Assembly (NCBI GenBank): GCA_934561555.1
Contig: CAKTGQ010000011.1
Span: 19,267 to 83,266 of the forward strand
From: an uncultured Faecalibacterium sp.
GTDB lineage: Bacteria; Bacillota; Clostridia; Oscillospirales; Ruminococcaceae
Direction: 5' to 3'
DNA length: 64,000 nt
Position numbers and translations under genes: made by a program. Below the pieces are notes generated by a model that worked only from the letters and a program-made list of their open reading frames with translations, was not told where the DNA came from and did not search any database. Below are positions 8,262 through 16,161 of this stretch, in pieces; the first letter of the stretch is position 1; each line of letters opens with the position of its first letter.

Positions 8262-8873
8262 TTATTGGCCCTCCTGCTGCAGGAGGGCTTTTTTGCAATA
8301 GTGCACAACGCACTCCCCCACCTCTGCTGCGGTCAGCCCGTCGGTAAGCAGAAAGGTCACATTTTTCTTTTCCCGGAACCATTCCCGTTTCAGCGGCAGA
8401 AGATGGTTCAGGTAATACGTAAAGAATTCCCGGGAACGGGTGGCATCTCCCGCTTTACGGGCACGCAGGACGGATTCGGAAGCATCCAGAAACAGAATAT
8501 GCTCCGGCATACAAGCCTGCACTGCTGCAAGCTCTGGGGCTAAAGCTTGCCGGATCGCTTCGATTTCCCAATCCAACCCCCTGCTTTTGGGATAGTTCAA
8601 GGTGTAAAACTCGATCTCCTCCGCGCCGAAATCCATCACGGCGTGGGGGTATTTTTTTGCTTCCTGCCCGCGGCGCAGCTCGTTACGCAAAAAAAGCCGC
8701 TGGATCTCCAGATAGTCCGCATAGCTGTTCTTATTCAGCCCACGCTGCTTTATCTCTGCAAGGACGGCAGCGTTGTCCTCAAAGCAGACCCGTACCTGTT
8801 GGCAGTGCTGTTCCAGATAGCGGGCCGCCGTGGTCTTTCCCACTGCCATGCAGCCCTGCAAGGATAAGATCAT
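8262..8873 (-). CDS. P-loop nucleoside/nucleotide-kinase-like protein
   Basis: A 203-aa single-domain NTPase. The Walker A motif GCMAVGKTT is at residues 7-15. An FxDxNAA segment, the arginine-rich region SVLRARKAGDATRSREFF and overall size resemble small kinases of the deoxynucleoside/AAA-like group. No substrate can be assigned. Genes this short with a bare kinase fold often act in nucleotide salvage. The coding end overlaps the terminator of the convergent transglutaminase-like gene. No partner gene is nearby. Confidence 0.6.
   Translation of the reverse strand: MILSLQGCMAVGKTTAARYLEQHCQQVRVCFEDNAAVLAEIKQRGLNKNSYADYLEIQRLFLRNELRRGQEAKKYPHAVMDFGAEEIEFYTLNYPKSRGLDWEIEAIRQALAPELAAVQACMPEHILFLDASESVLRARKAGDATRSREFFTYYLNHLLPLKREWFREKKNVTFLLTDGLTAAEVGECVVHYCKKALLQQEGQ
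8268..8294 (+). terminator. Terminator of the transglutaminase-like gene, inside the convergent gene
   Basis: The stem GCCCTCCT/AGGAGGGC (8268-8275 and 8281-8288) with a GCTGC loop is followed by TTTTTT. It is built from the last codons of the minus-strand kinase gene. Confidence 0.8.
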
Positions 8874-9096
8874 AACATTTTACCTCTCTCTTTTTTCACA
8901 TAGTATAGCACATTCAGCTGCGTACCGGAAAGCGTTTTCCGCACAAAAAGTTACAAACCGGTACGATTGTCCCGGGTGTTTCTGACTTGTACCGGGAATT
9001 ATCGGTATTTTCAGCTTTGCTGCTTTGCACGCAAATCAAACTGCACAAACGCGAGGGGCAGCATTGCACACCTTATACAAAGTTGTATCACACTTA

Positions 9097-9155
9097 TTGA
9101 TTTTTTATACAGAATGTGCCATACTAATGTCACTGGAAACGTTCCCGACAACGTT
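9097..9155 (+). promoter_or_regulatory. Promoter and operator-like palindromes of the LacI gene
   Basis: TTGATT (9097-9102), a 17-bp spacer and CATACT (9120-9125) place the start of transcription near 9132. Directly downstream lies GGAAACGTTCC (9135-9145), an 11-bp palindrome with the central CG of LacI-family operators. A related ACAACGTTCCCG follows at 9148-9159. This fits autorepression. Confidence 0.55.
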
Positions 9156-9189
9156 CCCGAAACACTTTCAGAAAGCGAGGCTCGCCGAC

Positions 9190-10197
9190 ATGGCAAACCT
9201 GACCATCAAAGATATTGCACGGATCAGCGGCTGCTCTGTCAGCACCATCTCCCGTGTGATCAACGACAGGCCGGATGTTCGCCCGGAGACCAAGGAGCAC
9301 GTTCTGAAGGTGATGCGGGAGGCCGGGTTCGTGCCCAACACCAACGCCCGACAGCTGAAGATCCAGCAGTCCCGCAGTCTTGTGTTTGTGGTAAAGGGCA
9401 CCCGGAACATCTTCTTTTCCGATTTTCTGGTGCAGCTCCAGCGCGCCGCCACCCTGTATGGATACAACGGCATTGTCTCTTATCTGGACGAGAACGCCAA
9501 CGAGATCGACGCCGCCGAAAAGATCCTGCGGGAGATCAAGCCCAAAGGCATCATCTTTCTGGGCGGCAGCGTAGCCAACTTCCAGCGGGGCTTTGACGCC
9601 ATCAATGTCCCCTCGGTACTCACCACGCTGGTCACGGACGAGTTGGCCTTCCCCAACCTTTCCATGGTGGGCGTGGATGACCGGGCAGCGGCCTATACCG
9701 CTGTGGACTACCTTATCCGGCAGGGACACCGTAAAATCGCCGTTCTGGGCGGCCCGGTGACCAGCTACCCCAGCGTGATGCGCCGCAAAGGTGCGCAGCA
9801 GGCCATGGAGGATGCGGGCATCCTGTTCAACGATAAGCTGTACGGCCTGTCCAACTACGATTTCGAGTCCGCCTACCACGCCATGAACAGCCTGCTGGCT
9901 CGCCGGGCGGATTTCACTGCCCTGTTCGCCATGAGCGACGTCATTGCTTTTGGCGCCATCCGGGCGCTGGTGAGTGCCGGGTTCCGCGTGCCGGAGGATG
10001 TTTCGGTGATCGGCTTTGACGGCATCACGATGTCCCGCTACTGCGTGCCGGTGATGACCACCATCGTCCAGCCTAGCGAACAGATCGCGCTGCAAAGCAT
10101 CGAGTTGCTGGTGCGGCAGATCGAGCATGGCTCCCCCGCCCAAACCGTGACCTTGCAGCCGGAATTGCAGCAGGGCGAAAGCGTAAGGGCAATTTAA
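9190..10197 (+). CDS. LacI-family transcriptional regulator
   Basis: DNA-binding regulator of 335 aa. The N-terminal helix-turn-helix and hinge (residues 1-60) include TIKDIARISGCSVSTISRVI. A periplasmic-binding-protein-like sensor domain follows to the C-terminus, with GFDGITMSRYC near residue 277. The start is the ATG at MANLTIKD; earlier in-frame ATGs lie in or before the promoter and operator. It directly precedes an ABC sugar importer and malQ on the same strand, so a maltodextrin-type effector is likely by context. Two GTTCC-type half-palindromes in its leader suggest self-regulation. Confidence 0.88.
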   Translation: MANLTIKDIARISGCSVSTISRVINDRPDVRPETKEHVLKVMREAGFVPNTNARQLKIQQSRSLVFVVKGTRNIFFSDFLVQLQRAATLYGYNGIVSYLDENANEIDAAEKILREIKPKGIIFLGGSVANFQRGFDAINVPSVLTTLVTDELAFPNLSMVGVDDRAAAYTAVDYLIRQGHRKIAVLGGPVTSYPSVMRRKGAQQAMEDAGILFNDKLYGLSNYDFESAYHAMNSLLARRADFTALFAMSDVIAFGAIRALVSAGFRVPEDVSVIGFDGITMSRYCVPVMTTIVQPSEQIALQSIELLVRQIEHGSPAQTVTLQPELQQGESVRAI

Positions 10198-10209
10198 ATT
10201 TTGTATCCC

Positions 10210-10227
10210 CTCCGTCGAGGGACGGAG
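10210..10227 (+). promoter_or_regulatory. Small hairpin between the regulator and sugar-binding protein genes
   Basis: CTCCGTC and GACGGAG form a perfect 7-bp stem with a GAGG loop, 13 bp after the LacI stop. No T run follows, so it could be an operator-like repeat or an RNA processing or stability element. I see no convincing promoter for the next gene in the remaining 45 bp. Confidence 0.3.
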
Positions 10228-10271
10228 AGTATATAGTTGATCTGTAATTTTAATAAGAAGGAGAACTTATT

Positions 10272-11612
10272 ATGAAAAAGATGATCACTCGTCGTAACTT
10301 CCTGAAGGCCGCCGGCGTTTCTGCCGCTGCTCTGGGTCTGGCTGCCTGCGGCGGCTCTTCCAGCAGCACCGCTTCCTCTGCTGCCGGTTCTACCGCTGCT
10401 TCCAGCACCGCTGCAAAGGCAGACGGCAAGGTCTACTACCTGAACTTCAAGCCCGAGCAGGATCAGGCTTGGCAGGATCTGGCTAAGGCTTACACCGAGG
10501 AGACCGGCGTGCCTGTGACCGTTGTGACCGCCGCTTCCGGCCAGTACGAGACCACCCTGATGAGCGAGATGGAGAAGAGCGAGGCTCCCACCCTGTTCCA
10601 GGTGAACGGCCCTGTTGGTCTGGCTAACTGGAAGGATTACTGCTACGATCTGTCCGGCAGCCCCGTCTACGGCGAGCTGACCAGCGACTCCTTCGCACTG
10701 AAGGACGGCGACGCTGTTACCAGCATTGCATACGTCATCGAGACCTACGGCATCATCTACAACAAGGAACTGCTGACCGCCGCCGGTTACAAGCAGGAGG
10801 ACATCAAGGGCTTTGCCGACCTGAAGAAGGTTGCTGACGATATTCAGGCCCGCAAGGCTGAGCTGGGCGTGGAAGGTGCCTTCACCTCTGCCGGTATGGA
10901 CGGTTCTTCTGACTGGCGTTTCAAGACCCATCTGGCAAACCTGCCCATCTACTACGAGTACAAGGCAGACGGCATCGGCTCCACCGACGCCATCAAGGGC
11001 ACCTATCTGGACAACTACAAGCAGATCTGGGATCTGTACATCACCGATTCCACCTGCGACCCCAAGCTGCTGGCTTCCAAGACCGGCAACGACGCTGTGG
11101 CTGAGTTTGTGGGCAAGAAGGCCGTGTTCTACCAGAACGGCACCTGGGCTTACAGCGATGTGAAGGATCTGGGCGATGACAATCTGGGTATGCTGCCCAT
11201 CTACATCGGCGTGGACGGCGAGGAGAATCAGGGTCTGTGCACCGGTTCCGAGAACTTCTGGTGTGTCAACAACACCTCTTCCGAGGCTGACATTCAGGCT
11301 ACTCTGGACTTCCTGTACTGGTGTGTCACTTCCGACAAGGGCACCTCTGCCATGGCAGACGACATGGGCTTCGTGATCCCCTTCAAGAAGGCAAAGGATT
11401 CCACCAACCCCCTGATCACCATTGCAAACCAGTATGTGGCCGACGGCAAGACCAGTGTGGACTGGTGCTTCTCCACCATGCCTTCCGAGGAGTGGAAGAA
11501 CGGCGTGGGCAGCGCTCTGACTGCATACGCAGCAGGCACCGGCAAGTGGGACGACGTTGTCACCGCATTTGTGGATGGCTGGGCCAAGGAGTACAAGCTG
11601 GCCAACGGCTAA
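10272..11612 (+). CDS. ABC transporter sugar-binding lipoprotein (maltose/oligosaccharide type)
   Basis: Extracellular solute-binding protein of 446 aa that captures sugars for the permeases encoded next. The leader has a twin-arginine-like start (TRRNFLKAAG) and a lipobox LAAC at residues about 22-25, so the mature protein is a lipoprotein. A Ser/Thr/Ala-rich linker follows. The remainder matches family 1 binding proteins, with WAYSDV and YWCVTSDKGTSAM segments. Context with LacI, two MalF/MalG-type permeases and malQ points to alpha-glucan oligosaccharides. No ATPase gene is present; such importers often share MsmX/MalK encoded elsewhere. Confidence 0.9.
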   Translation: MKKMITRRNFLKAAGVSAAALGLAACGGSSSSTASSAAGSTAASSTAAKADGKVYYLNFKPEQDQAWQDLAKAYTEETGVPVTVVTAASGQYETTLMSEMEKSEAPTLFQVNGPVGLANWKDYCYDLSGSPVYGELTSDSFALKDGDAVTSIAYVIETYGIIYNKELLTAAGYKQEDIKGFADLKKVADDIQARKAELGVEGAFTSAGMDGSSDWRFKTHLANLPIYYEYKADGIGSTDAIKGTYLDNYKQIWDLYITDSTCDPKLLASKTGNDAVAEFVGKKAVFYQNGTWAYSDVKDLGDDNLGMLPIYIGVDGEENQGLCTGSENFWCVNNTSSEADIQATLDFLYWCVTSDKGTSAMADDMGFVIPFKKAKDSTNPLITIANQYVADGKTSVDWCFSTMPSEEWKNGVGSALTAYAAGTGKWDDVVTAFVDGWAKEYKLANG

Positions 11613-11647
11613 GCCTTTGACCGGAGATCTCCCCAAGAACTAAAACG

Positions 11648-11686
11648 GGAGGCGGGCGATAAGTTCGCCCGCCTCCTTTCTTTTTT
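11648..11686 (+). terminator. Partial terminator between binding protein and permease genes
   Basis: A perfect 12-bp stem GGAGGCGGGCGA/TCGCCCGCCTCC with a TAAGT loop is followed by TTTCTTTTTT. Placed inside the operon it would give more binding protein than permease. Confidence 0.85.
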
Positions 11687-11714
11687 ATCAGACAGCTCCC
11701 TCAGGAGGTATATC

Positions 11715-12566
11715 ATGCAAAAAGCCATTAGTAAATACTGGCCGATATTTGTGCTGCCTACGCTGGTCGCCTTTATCATCGGCTTCATCTGGCCCTTTAT
11801 CTGGGGCACCTATCTGTCCTTCCAGCGGTTCACTACCGTTTCCAAAACCACCTTTGTGGGCATCCAGAACTACATCTCGGTATTTCAGGATTCCACCTTC
11901 CTGCACGCTTTCGGCTTTACGGCAGTCTTTACCGTGGTGAGCACCGTGCTCATCAACGTGTGCGCCTTTGCCATTGCACTGGTGCTGACCCGCGGCATCA
12001 AGGGCACCAACATCTTCCGTACCGTGTTCTTTATGCCCAACCTGATCGGCGGCATCCTGCTGGGCTATATCTGGCAGATCCTGCTCAACGGTGTGCTGGC
12101 TAACCTGCAGAAGCCCCTGCTGGCACTGGATGCCAAGGCCGGTTTTGTCGGTCTGGTCATCCTGATGTGCTGGCAGCAGATTGGTTACATGATGATTATT
12201 TATGTGGCCGGTTTGCAGAGCGTGCCCGGCGATCTGATCGAAGCCGCTAAGATCGACGGTGCCAACGACCGCGAGATCCTGTTCAAGATCAAGATCCCCA
12301 TGGTCATGCCCAGCGTGACCATCTGCACCTTCCTGACCCTGACCAACAGCTTCAAGCTGTTCGACCAGAACGTGGCTCTGACCGCAGGCGAACCCGCCAA
12401 CGCAAGTGAAATGCTGGCTTTGAACATCTACAACACCTTCTACGGCCGCTCCGGTGCCCAGTGGAAGGGCATCGGTCAGGCAAAGGCTGTGGTGTTCTTC
12501 CTGATCGTTGTGGTCATCTCGCTGATCCAGCTCCACTTTACCCGCTCTAAGGAGGTGCAGCAGTAA
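11715..12566 (+). CDS. ABC sugar transporter permease, MalF type
   Basis: Membrane subunit of the sugar importer, 283 aa with six hydrophobic segments. The EAA loop that docks the ATPase reads EAAKIDGANDREILFKIKIP near residues 176-195. The start follows AGGAGGTAT. Its stop overlaps the next start as TAATG, so the two permeases are translationally coupled. Confidence 0.92.
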   Translation: MQKAISKYWPIFVLPTLVAFIIGFIWPFIWGTYLSFQRFTTVSKTTFVGIQNYISVFQDSTFLHAFGFTAVFTVVSTVLINVCAFAIALVLTRGIKGTNIFRTVFFMPNLIGGILLGYIWQILLNGVLANLQKPLLALDAKAGFVGLVILMCWQQIGYMMIIYVAGLQSVPGDLIEAAKIDGANDREILFKIKIPMVMPSVTICTFLTLTNSFKLFDQNVALTAGEPANASEMLALNIYNTFYGRSGAQWKGIGQAKAVVFFLIVVVISLIQLHFTRSKEVQQ

Positions 12567-13408
12567 TGTCGAAACAGAAAAGAACTTGGGATGTCATCCT
12601 TACTGTTGTAATGGTGCTTCTCTGCCTGCTGTGGATCTACCCCATCGTGCTGATCCTGCTGAACAGCTTAAAGACCGAGGGCAGCTTTACCACCTCCACG
12701 GTGTTCCGTCTGCCCACCGCCGAAACTTTTGCCGGTCTGCGCAACTACGTTTACGGCGTCACCAAGATGAACTTCCTCTCCAGCATGGGTTACAGCCTTC
12801 TGATCACCGTTACCAGCGTGGTTCTGATCCTGCTGTGCTGCTCCATGACCGGTTGGTACCTGACCCGCGTGAACAACAAGCTGAGCAAGTTCATGAACCT
12901 GCTGATCGTGTTCTCCATGGTCGTCCCCTTCCAGATGGTCATGTTCACCCTGTCCAAGACCGCTGACCAGCTCAAGCTGAACACCCCCTGGAACATCTGC
13001 ATCATCTATCTGGGCTTCGGCGCCGGTCTGGCCGTGTTCATGTTCACCGGCTTTATGAAGAGCGTGCCCATGGAGATCGAGGAAGCCGCCATGATCGACG
13101 GCTGCAACCCCATCCAGATCTTCTTTAAGATCGTGTTCCCCATCCTGAAGCCTACCATGATCTCCACTGCCATTCTGGAAACCATGTGGGTATGGAACGA
13201 CTACCTGCTGCCCACGCTGGTGCTGGATATCAAGAAGTACCGCACCATCCCCATGGCCATCCAGTATTTCCGCGGCGGCTACGGCCGCGTGGAGCTGGCT
13301 CCCATGATGGCCTGCATCATCATTGCGATCATCCCCATTATTATCCTCTACATGACCTGCCAGAAGTACATCATCGAGGGTGTCGTGGCCGGTGCTGTAA
13401 AGGGCTAA
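12566..13408 (+). CDS. ABC sugar transporter permease, MalG type
   Basis: Second membrane subunit, 280 aa, six membrane segments. The EAA loop EEAAMIDGCNPIQIFFKIVFP lies near residues 172-192. It ends with the KYIIEGVVAGAVKG tail usual for this subunit. Coupled to the upstream permease by TAATG and followed by malQ with a 13-bp gap. Confidence 0.92.
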   Translation: MSKQKRTWDVILTVVMVLLCLLWIYPIVLILLNSLKTEGSFTTSTVFRLPTAETFAGLRNYVYGVTKMNFLSSMGYSLLITVTSVVLILLCCSMTGWYLTRVNNKLSKFMNLLIVFSMVVPFQMVMFTLSKTADQLKLNTPWNICIIYLGFGAGLAVFMFTGFMKSVPMEIEEAAMIDGCNPIQIFFKIVFPILKPTMISTAILETMWVWNDYLLPTLVLDIKKYRTIPMAIQYFRGGYGRVELAPMMACIIIAIIPIIILYMTCQKYIIEGVVAGAVKG

Positions 13409-13421
13409 GGAGGTGCACGGT

Positions 13422-14894
13422 ATGCGTGCAAGCGGCATTTTGATGCCGGTGTTCAGTCTGCCGGGACCTTTTGGCATCGGTACGCTGGGCAGTGAAGCGG
13501 CCGCATTCGTTGATTTTCTGGCCGAGGCAAAACAGACCTACTGGCAGATCCTGCCCATCGGCCCTACCGGCTATGGCGACAGTCCGTACCAGAGCTTTTC
13601 CGCCTTTGCCGGAAACCCCTACTTTATTGATTTCCGTCTGCTGGCGGCAGATGGCTATCTGACCGCCGAAGAGATCCCCGCCGCGCAGCCGGTGGATACC
13701 GTTGACTACGGTGCGCTGTACAACCAGCGCCCGGTGCTGCTGAAAAAGGCTGCTGACCGGCTGCTGGCTGCTCCTTCCCCTGCCTACGAGGCCTTCTGCG
13801 CGGCGCAGAGCTTCTGGCTGGAGGACTACGCCCTGTTCATGGCGGTAAAGGCCGAGCAGGGACAGGCTGGCCTTGCCGACTGGCCGGACGCCCTGCGCTG
13901 CCGGGAGCCGGAAGCCATTGCCGCCGCAAAAGCACAGCTGGCCGACCAGATCTGCTACCACAAGGCGGTGCAGTTCTTCTTCTACACCCAGTGGAACGCA
14001 CTGAAGGCCTATGCCAACCGCAAGGGTGTCCTGCTGGTGGGCGATATCCCCATCTACGTCAGCCCGGATTCCAGCGACCTGTGGACCCACCCGGAGCTGT
14101 TCCAGACCGATGGACAGATGCACCTGACCCATGTAGCCGGCTGCCCGCCGGATGCCTTTGCGGCAGACGGACAGCTGTGGGGCAACCCGCTGTACGACTG
14201 GCCCGCCCACAAGGCCACCGGTTTTGACTGGTGGAAGCGGCGCATGAAGCACGCCACCTCCATCTACGATGTGGTGCGCATCGACCACTTCCGCGGTTTC
14301 GAGAGCTACTATTCCATCCCTGCCGGAAACACCACGGCTGCAGGCGGTCACTGGGAAAAAGGCCCTGACCGGGACTTTATCCACGCCATGCAGCAGACGC
14401 TGGGCGGCGGCAACATCATCGCCGAGGATCTGGGCTTCCTGACCCCGGAGGTGAAGGCCATGCTGGCCGAGAGCGGTTACCCAGGTATGAAGATCATGCA
14501 GTTCGCCTTCGACAGCCGGGAGTCGGGCAACTACCTGCCCCACACCTACCCCCGCAACAGCGTGGTGTACACCGGCACCCACGACAATGTGACCACTGAG
14601 GGCTGGCGCAGCAACGCCAGTACCGAGGACGTGGCCTATGCCTGCCGGTACCTGCGCTGCACACCGGAGACCCTGACCGAAGGCATGATCTGCGCATGCC
14701 TTGCCAGCGTTTCGGACACCGCCATCATCCCGCTGGCAGACTGGCTGCATCTGGGCAGCGAGGCTCGCATCAACACCCCCAGCACACAGGGCGCAAACTG
14801 GCACTGGCGGCTGTCGCAGCCCCTGCCCGCTGCATTAGCCGGGCACATCGCCGAACTGACCACGCTGTATGAGCGCGTGCCGGAAAGGCCGTGA
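13422..14894 (+). CDS. malQ: 4-alpha-glucanotransferase (amylomaltase)
   Basis: GH77 disproportionating enzyme that transfers glucan segments between malto-oligosaccharides in the cytoplasm. The N-terminal SGILMPVFSLPGPFGIGTLG, the catalytic VVRIDHFRGF with its Asp, GNIIAEDLG with the acid Glu, and VYTGTHDNVT are all present. The 490-aa length is usual. The ATG at 13422 lies 8 bp after AAGGAGG; a GTG 9 bp upstream overlaps that site and is not preferred. Last gene of the importer operon, it ties the transporter to maltodextrin use. Confidence 0.93.
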   Translation: MRASGILMPVFSLPGPFGIGTLGSEAAAFVDFLAEAKQTYWQILPIGPTGYGDSPYQSFSAFAGNPYFIDFRLLAADGYLTAEEIPAAQPVDTVDYGALYNQRPVLLKKAADRLLAAPSPAYEAFCAAQSFWLEDYALFMAVKAEQGQAGLADWPDALRCREPEAIAAAKAQLADQICYHKAVQFFFYTQWNALKAYANRKGVLLVGDIPIYVSPDSSDLWTHPELFQTDGQMHLTHVAGCPPDAFAADGQLWGNPLYDWPAHKATGFDWWKRRMKHATSIYDVVRIDHFRGFESYYSIPAGNTTAAGGHWEKGPDRDFIHAMQQTLGGGNIIAEDLGFLTPEVKAMLAESGYPGMKIMQFAFDSRESGNYLPHTYPRNSVVYTGTHDNVTTEGWRSNASTEDVAYACRYLRCTPETLTEGMICACLASVSDTAIIPLADWLHLGSEARINTPSTQGANWHWRLSQPLPAALAGHIAELTTLYERVPERP

Positions 14895-14934
14895 CTCCCG
14901 CTTCCCTTTCGCTTGGCAACCTGTAAAAAATACA

Positions 14935-14994
14935 CAAGGCATCTGCTTTGCCCGCTGCTGCGTCCTGCGCAGCGGGTACGGGCAGATGCCTTTG
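14935..14994 (+). terminator. Hairpin terminator after malQ
   Basis: A nested stem joins AAGGCATCTGC to GCAGATGCCTT (14936-14946 and 14982-14992), with an inner CCCGCTGC/GCAGCGGG arm. The T run is weak. The remaining DNA to 15146 shows nothing I can name. Confidence 0.65.
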
Positions 14995-15146
14995 TTATTG
15001 GCAGCTTTTCAGCACGTTTTGCTACAACATTTTTTCGCTGTAAAAAAGCAGGCATTTCGCGTATTTGCATCGTATTCAAGTCATTTTTTCAAAACCGCAT
15101 CACAATATATTCACAAATGTATCATGGTTTTTAAACCCGCGCTCTC

Positions 15147-15175
15147 TTGTCATTTTTATGCAGATATGCTACAAT
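15147..15175 (+). promoter_or_regulatory. Promoter of the double-glycine-leader gene pair
   Basis: TTGTCA (15147-15152), a 17-bp spacer and TACAAT (15170-15175), 58 bp before the first start codon. Confidence 0.65.
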
Positions 15176-15233
15176 TCAGTTACTAGATGAACTGCCCCTT
15201 GGGGAGTTCTGTGTACGAAAGGAGTTTTCCATC

Positions 15234-15704
15234 ATGGATCATACATATCATCGCCCTCTGCAGCTGCCTGCCGGCTACTCTGTGCTCTCTGCCGAGGAGA
15301 TGACCTACACCGAGGGCGGTGCCCTTTCCATCAACATCACCCCGGAGCAGGTCATGGCCTTTGGCATCAATGTTACGGTAAACTTGCTGGGCTTGATGGG
15401 TCGCTATGCGTTTGAAGGCGCGGTCTCCGGTATGCAGAATGCCCTGAACGATGGTTTGAGCGTTGGTGATGCCGTGGGGCACTACTGGGGCAAACTGAAC
15501 ACATGGAGCAAGGTCGCCACGATCGGTCTGGCTGGTCTTGGTGGTTATTATGCCTATTGTCAGGCGCGCAGCATCTATCTCTCCCTCAAGAATCTTGTGG
15601 ACGCCTTTAAGAATACGATCAACGAAATTCAGGCCAACAAAAAAGCTGAGCAGGAGGCCGCCGAGCAGCAGAATTGCCTGCCTACACTGGTAGCTCTGTG
15701 CTGA
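15234..15704 (+). CDS. Bacteriocin-like secreted protein with double-glycine leader (A)
   Basis: A 156-aa protein of no family I can name. The N-terminal 25 residues, LQLPAGYSVLSAEEMTYTEGG, match the pattern of double-glycine leaders removed by C39-peptidase ABC exporters, ending EGG|A. The mature part begins with a hydrophobic, Gly-rich stretch (VMAFGINVTVNLLGLMG), has a second hydrophobic segment (VATIGLAGLGGYYAYCQ), then an amphipathic Lys/Glu-rich tail ending in two Cys. The start follows GAAAGGAG. It is paired with a downstream gene sharing the same leader, and no processing exporter is visible in the window. Function as bacteriocin or signalling protein is inference. Confidence 0.6.
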   Translation: MDHTYHRPLQLPAGYSVLSAEEMTYTEGGALSINITPEQVMAFGINVTVNLLGLMGRYAFEGAVSGMQNALNDGLSVGDAVGHYWGKLNTWSKVATIGLAGLGGYYAYCQARSIYLSLKNLVDAFKNTINEIQANKKAEQEAAEQQNCLPTLVALC

Positions 15705-15738
15705 TCTTTAATCGACCCGGAAAGGAGTGTTCTTATTT

Positions 15739-16101
15739 ATGAAAAAGCTTCAGCTGCCCTCTTCTTACGCAGCCCTCTCCCCCGAGGAGCAGCGCGCTGC
15801 CTTTGGTGGCGGCGAATTCGGCGATGCTATTGGCAGCTTTTTTGACAGTCTGCACTTTAACGATTTCTTTTGGAACGGTGGACTGATCTCGTTTTCCTTC
15901 ACCTTTGTGCCCATGCTGCTTTTCCGCATGGTCAAGGCGGGTGTACAAACCGGGATCAAGATCTCTCAACAGATCGGCCGATTGCTTGGCATCACCCACG
16001 AGGCTACCGTCACTGCCGTCCAGTATTTGGATAATGAGCAGCAGAAAGACACCCAGCCGGTCGAGAACTCTCTTCCCCAGCCTTTTTCGCTGCAACAGTA
16101 A
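15739..16101 (+). CDS. Bacteriocin-like secreted protein with double-glycine leader (B)
   Basis: A 120-aa protein whose leader KLQLPSSYAALSPEEQ...FGGG aligns with that of the upstream gene (LQLP..Y..LS.EE..GG). The mature part has a hydrophobic segment near residues 45-65 (FNDFFWNGGLISFSFTF region), an amphipathic central helix and a polar Gln-rich tail. The ATG is 11 bp from AAAGGAG; a GTG four codons earlier is less likely. Cotranscribed with gene A (34-bp gap) and closed by a bidirectional terminator, so A and B look like a two-component secreted pair. Confidence 0.6.
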   Translation: MKKLQLPSSYAALSPEEQRAAFGGGEFGDAIGSFFDSLHFNDFFWNGGLISFSFTFVPMLLFRMVKAGVQTGIKISQQIGRLLGITHEATVTAVQYLDNEQQKDTQPVENSLPQPFSLQQ

Positions 16102-16112
16102 GCCATAAAAAT

Positions 16113-16160
16113 AAGCCGTGCATCCCGGAGCATTCCGGCCATGCACGGCTTTTTGTTTTG
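16113..16160 (+). terminator. Terminator between the leader-peptide pair and galK (bidirectional)
   Basis: AAGCCGTGCAT (16113-16123) pairs perfectly with ATGCACGGCTT (16141-16151). TTTTGTTTTG follows on the plus strand and TTATTTTTAT on the minus strand. Confidence 0.85.
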
Positions 16161-16161
16161 T

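Noticed and set aside
10194..11636. Long open frame on the minus strand opposite the sugar-binding protein gene
   Set aside because: The plus-strand protein is clearly a lipoprotein of a known family. The antisense frame reads as compositional shadow with no motif or ribosome binding site.
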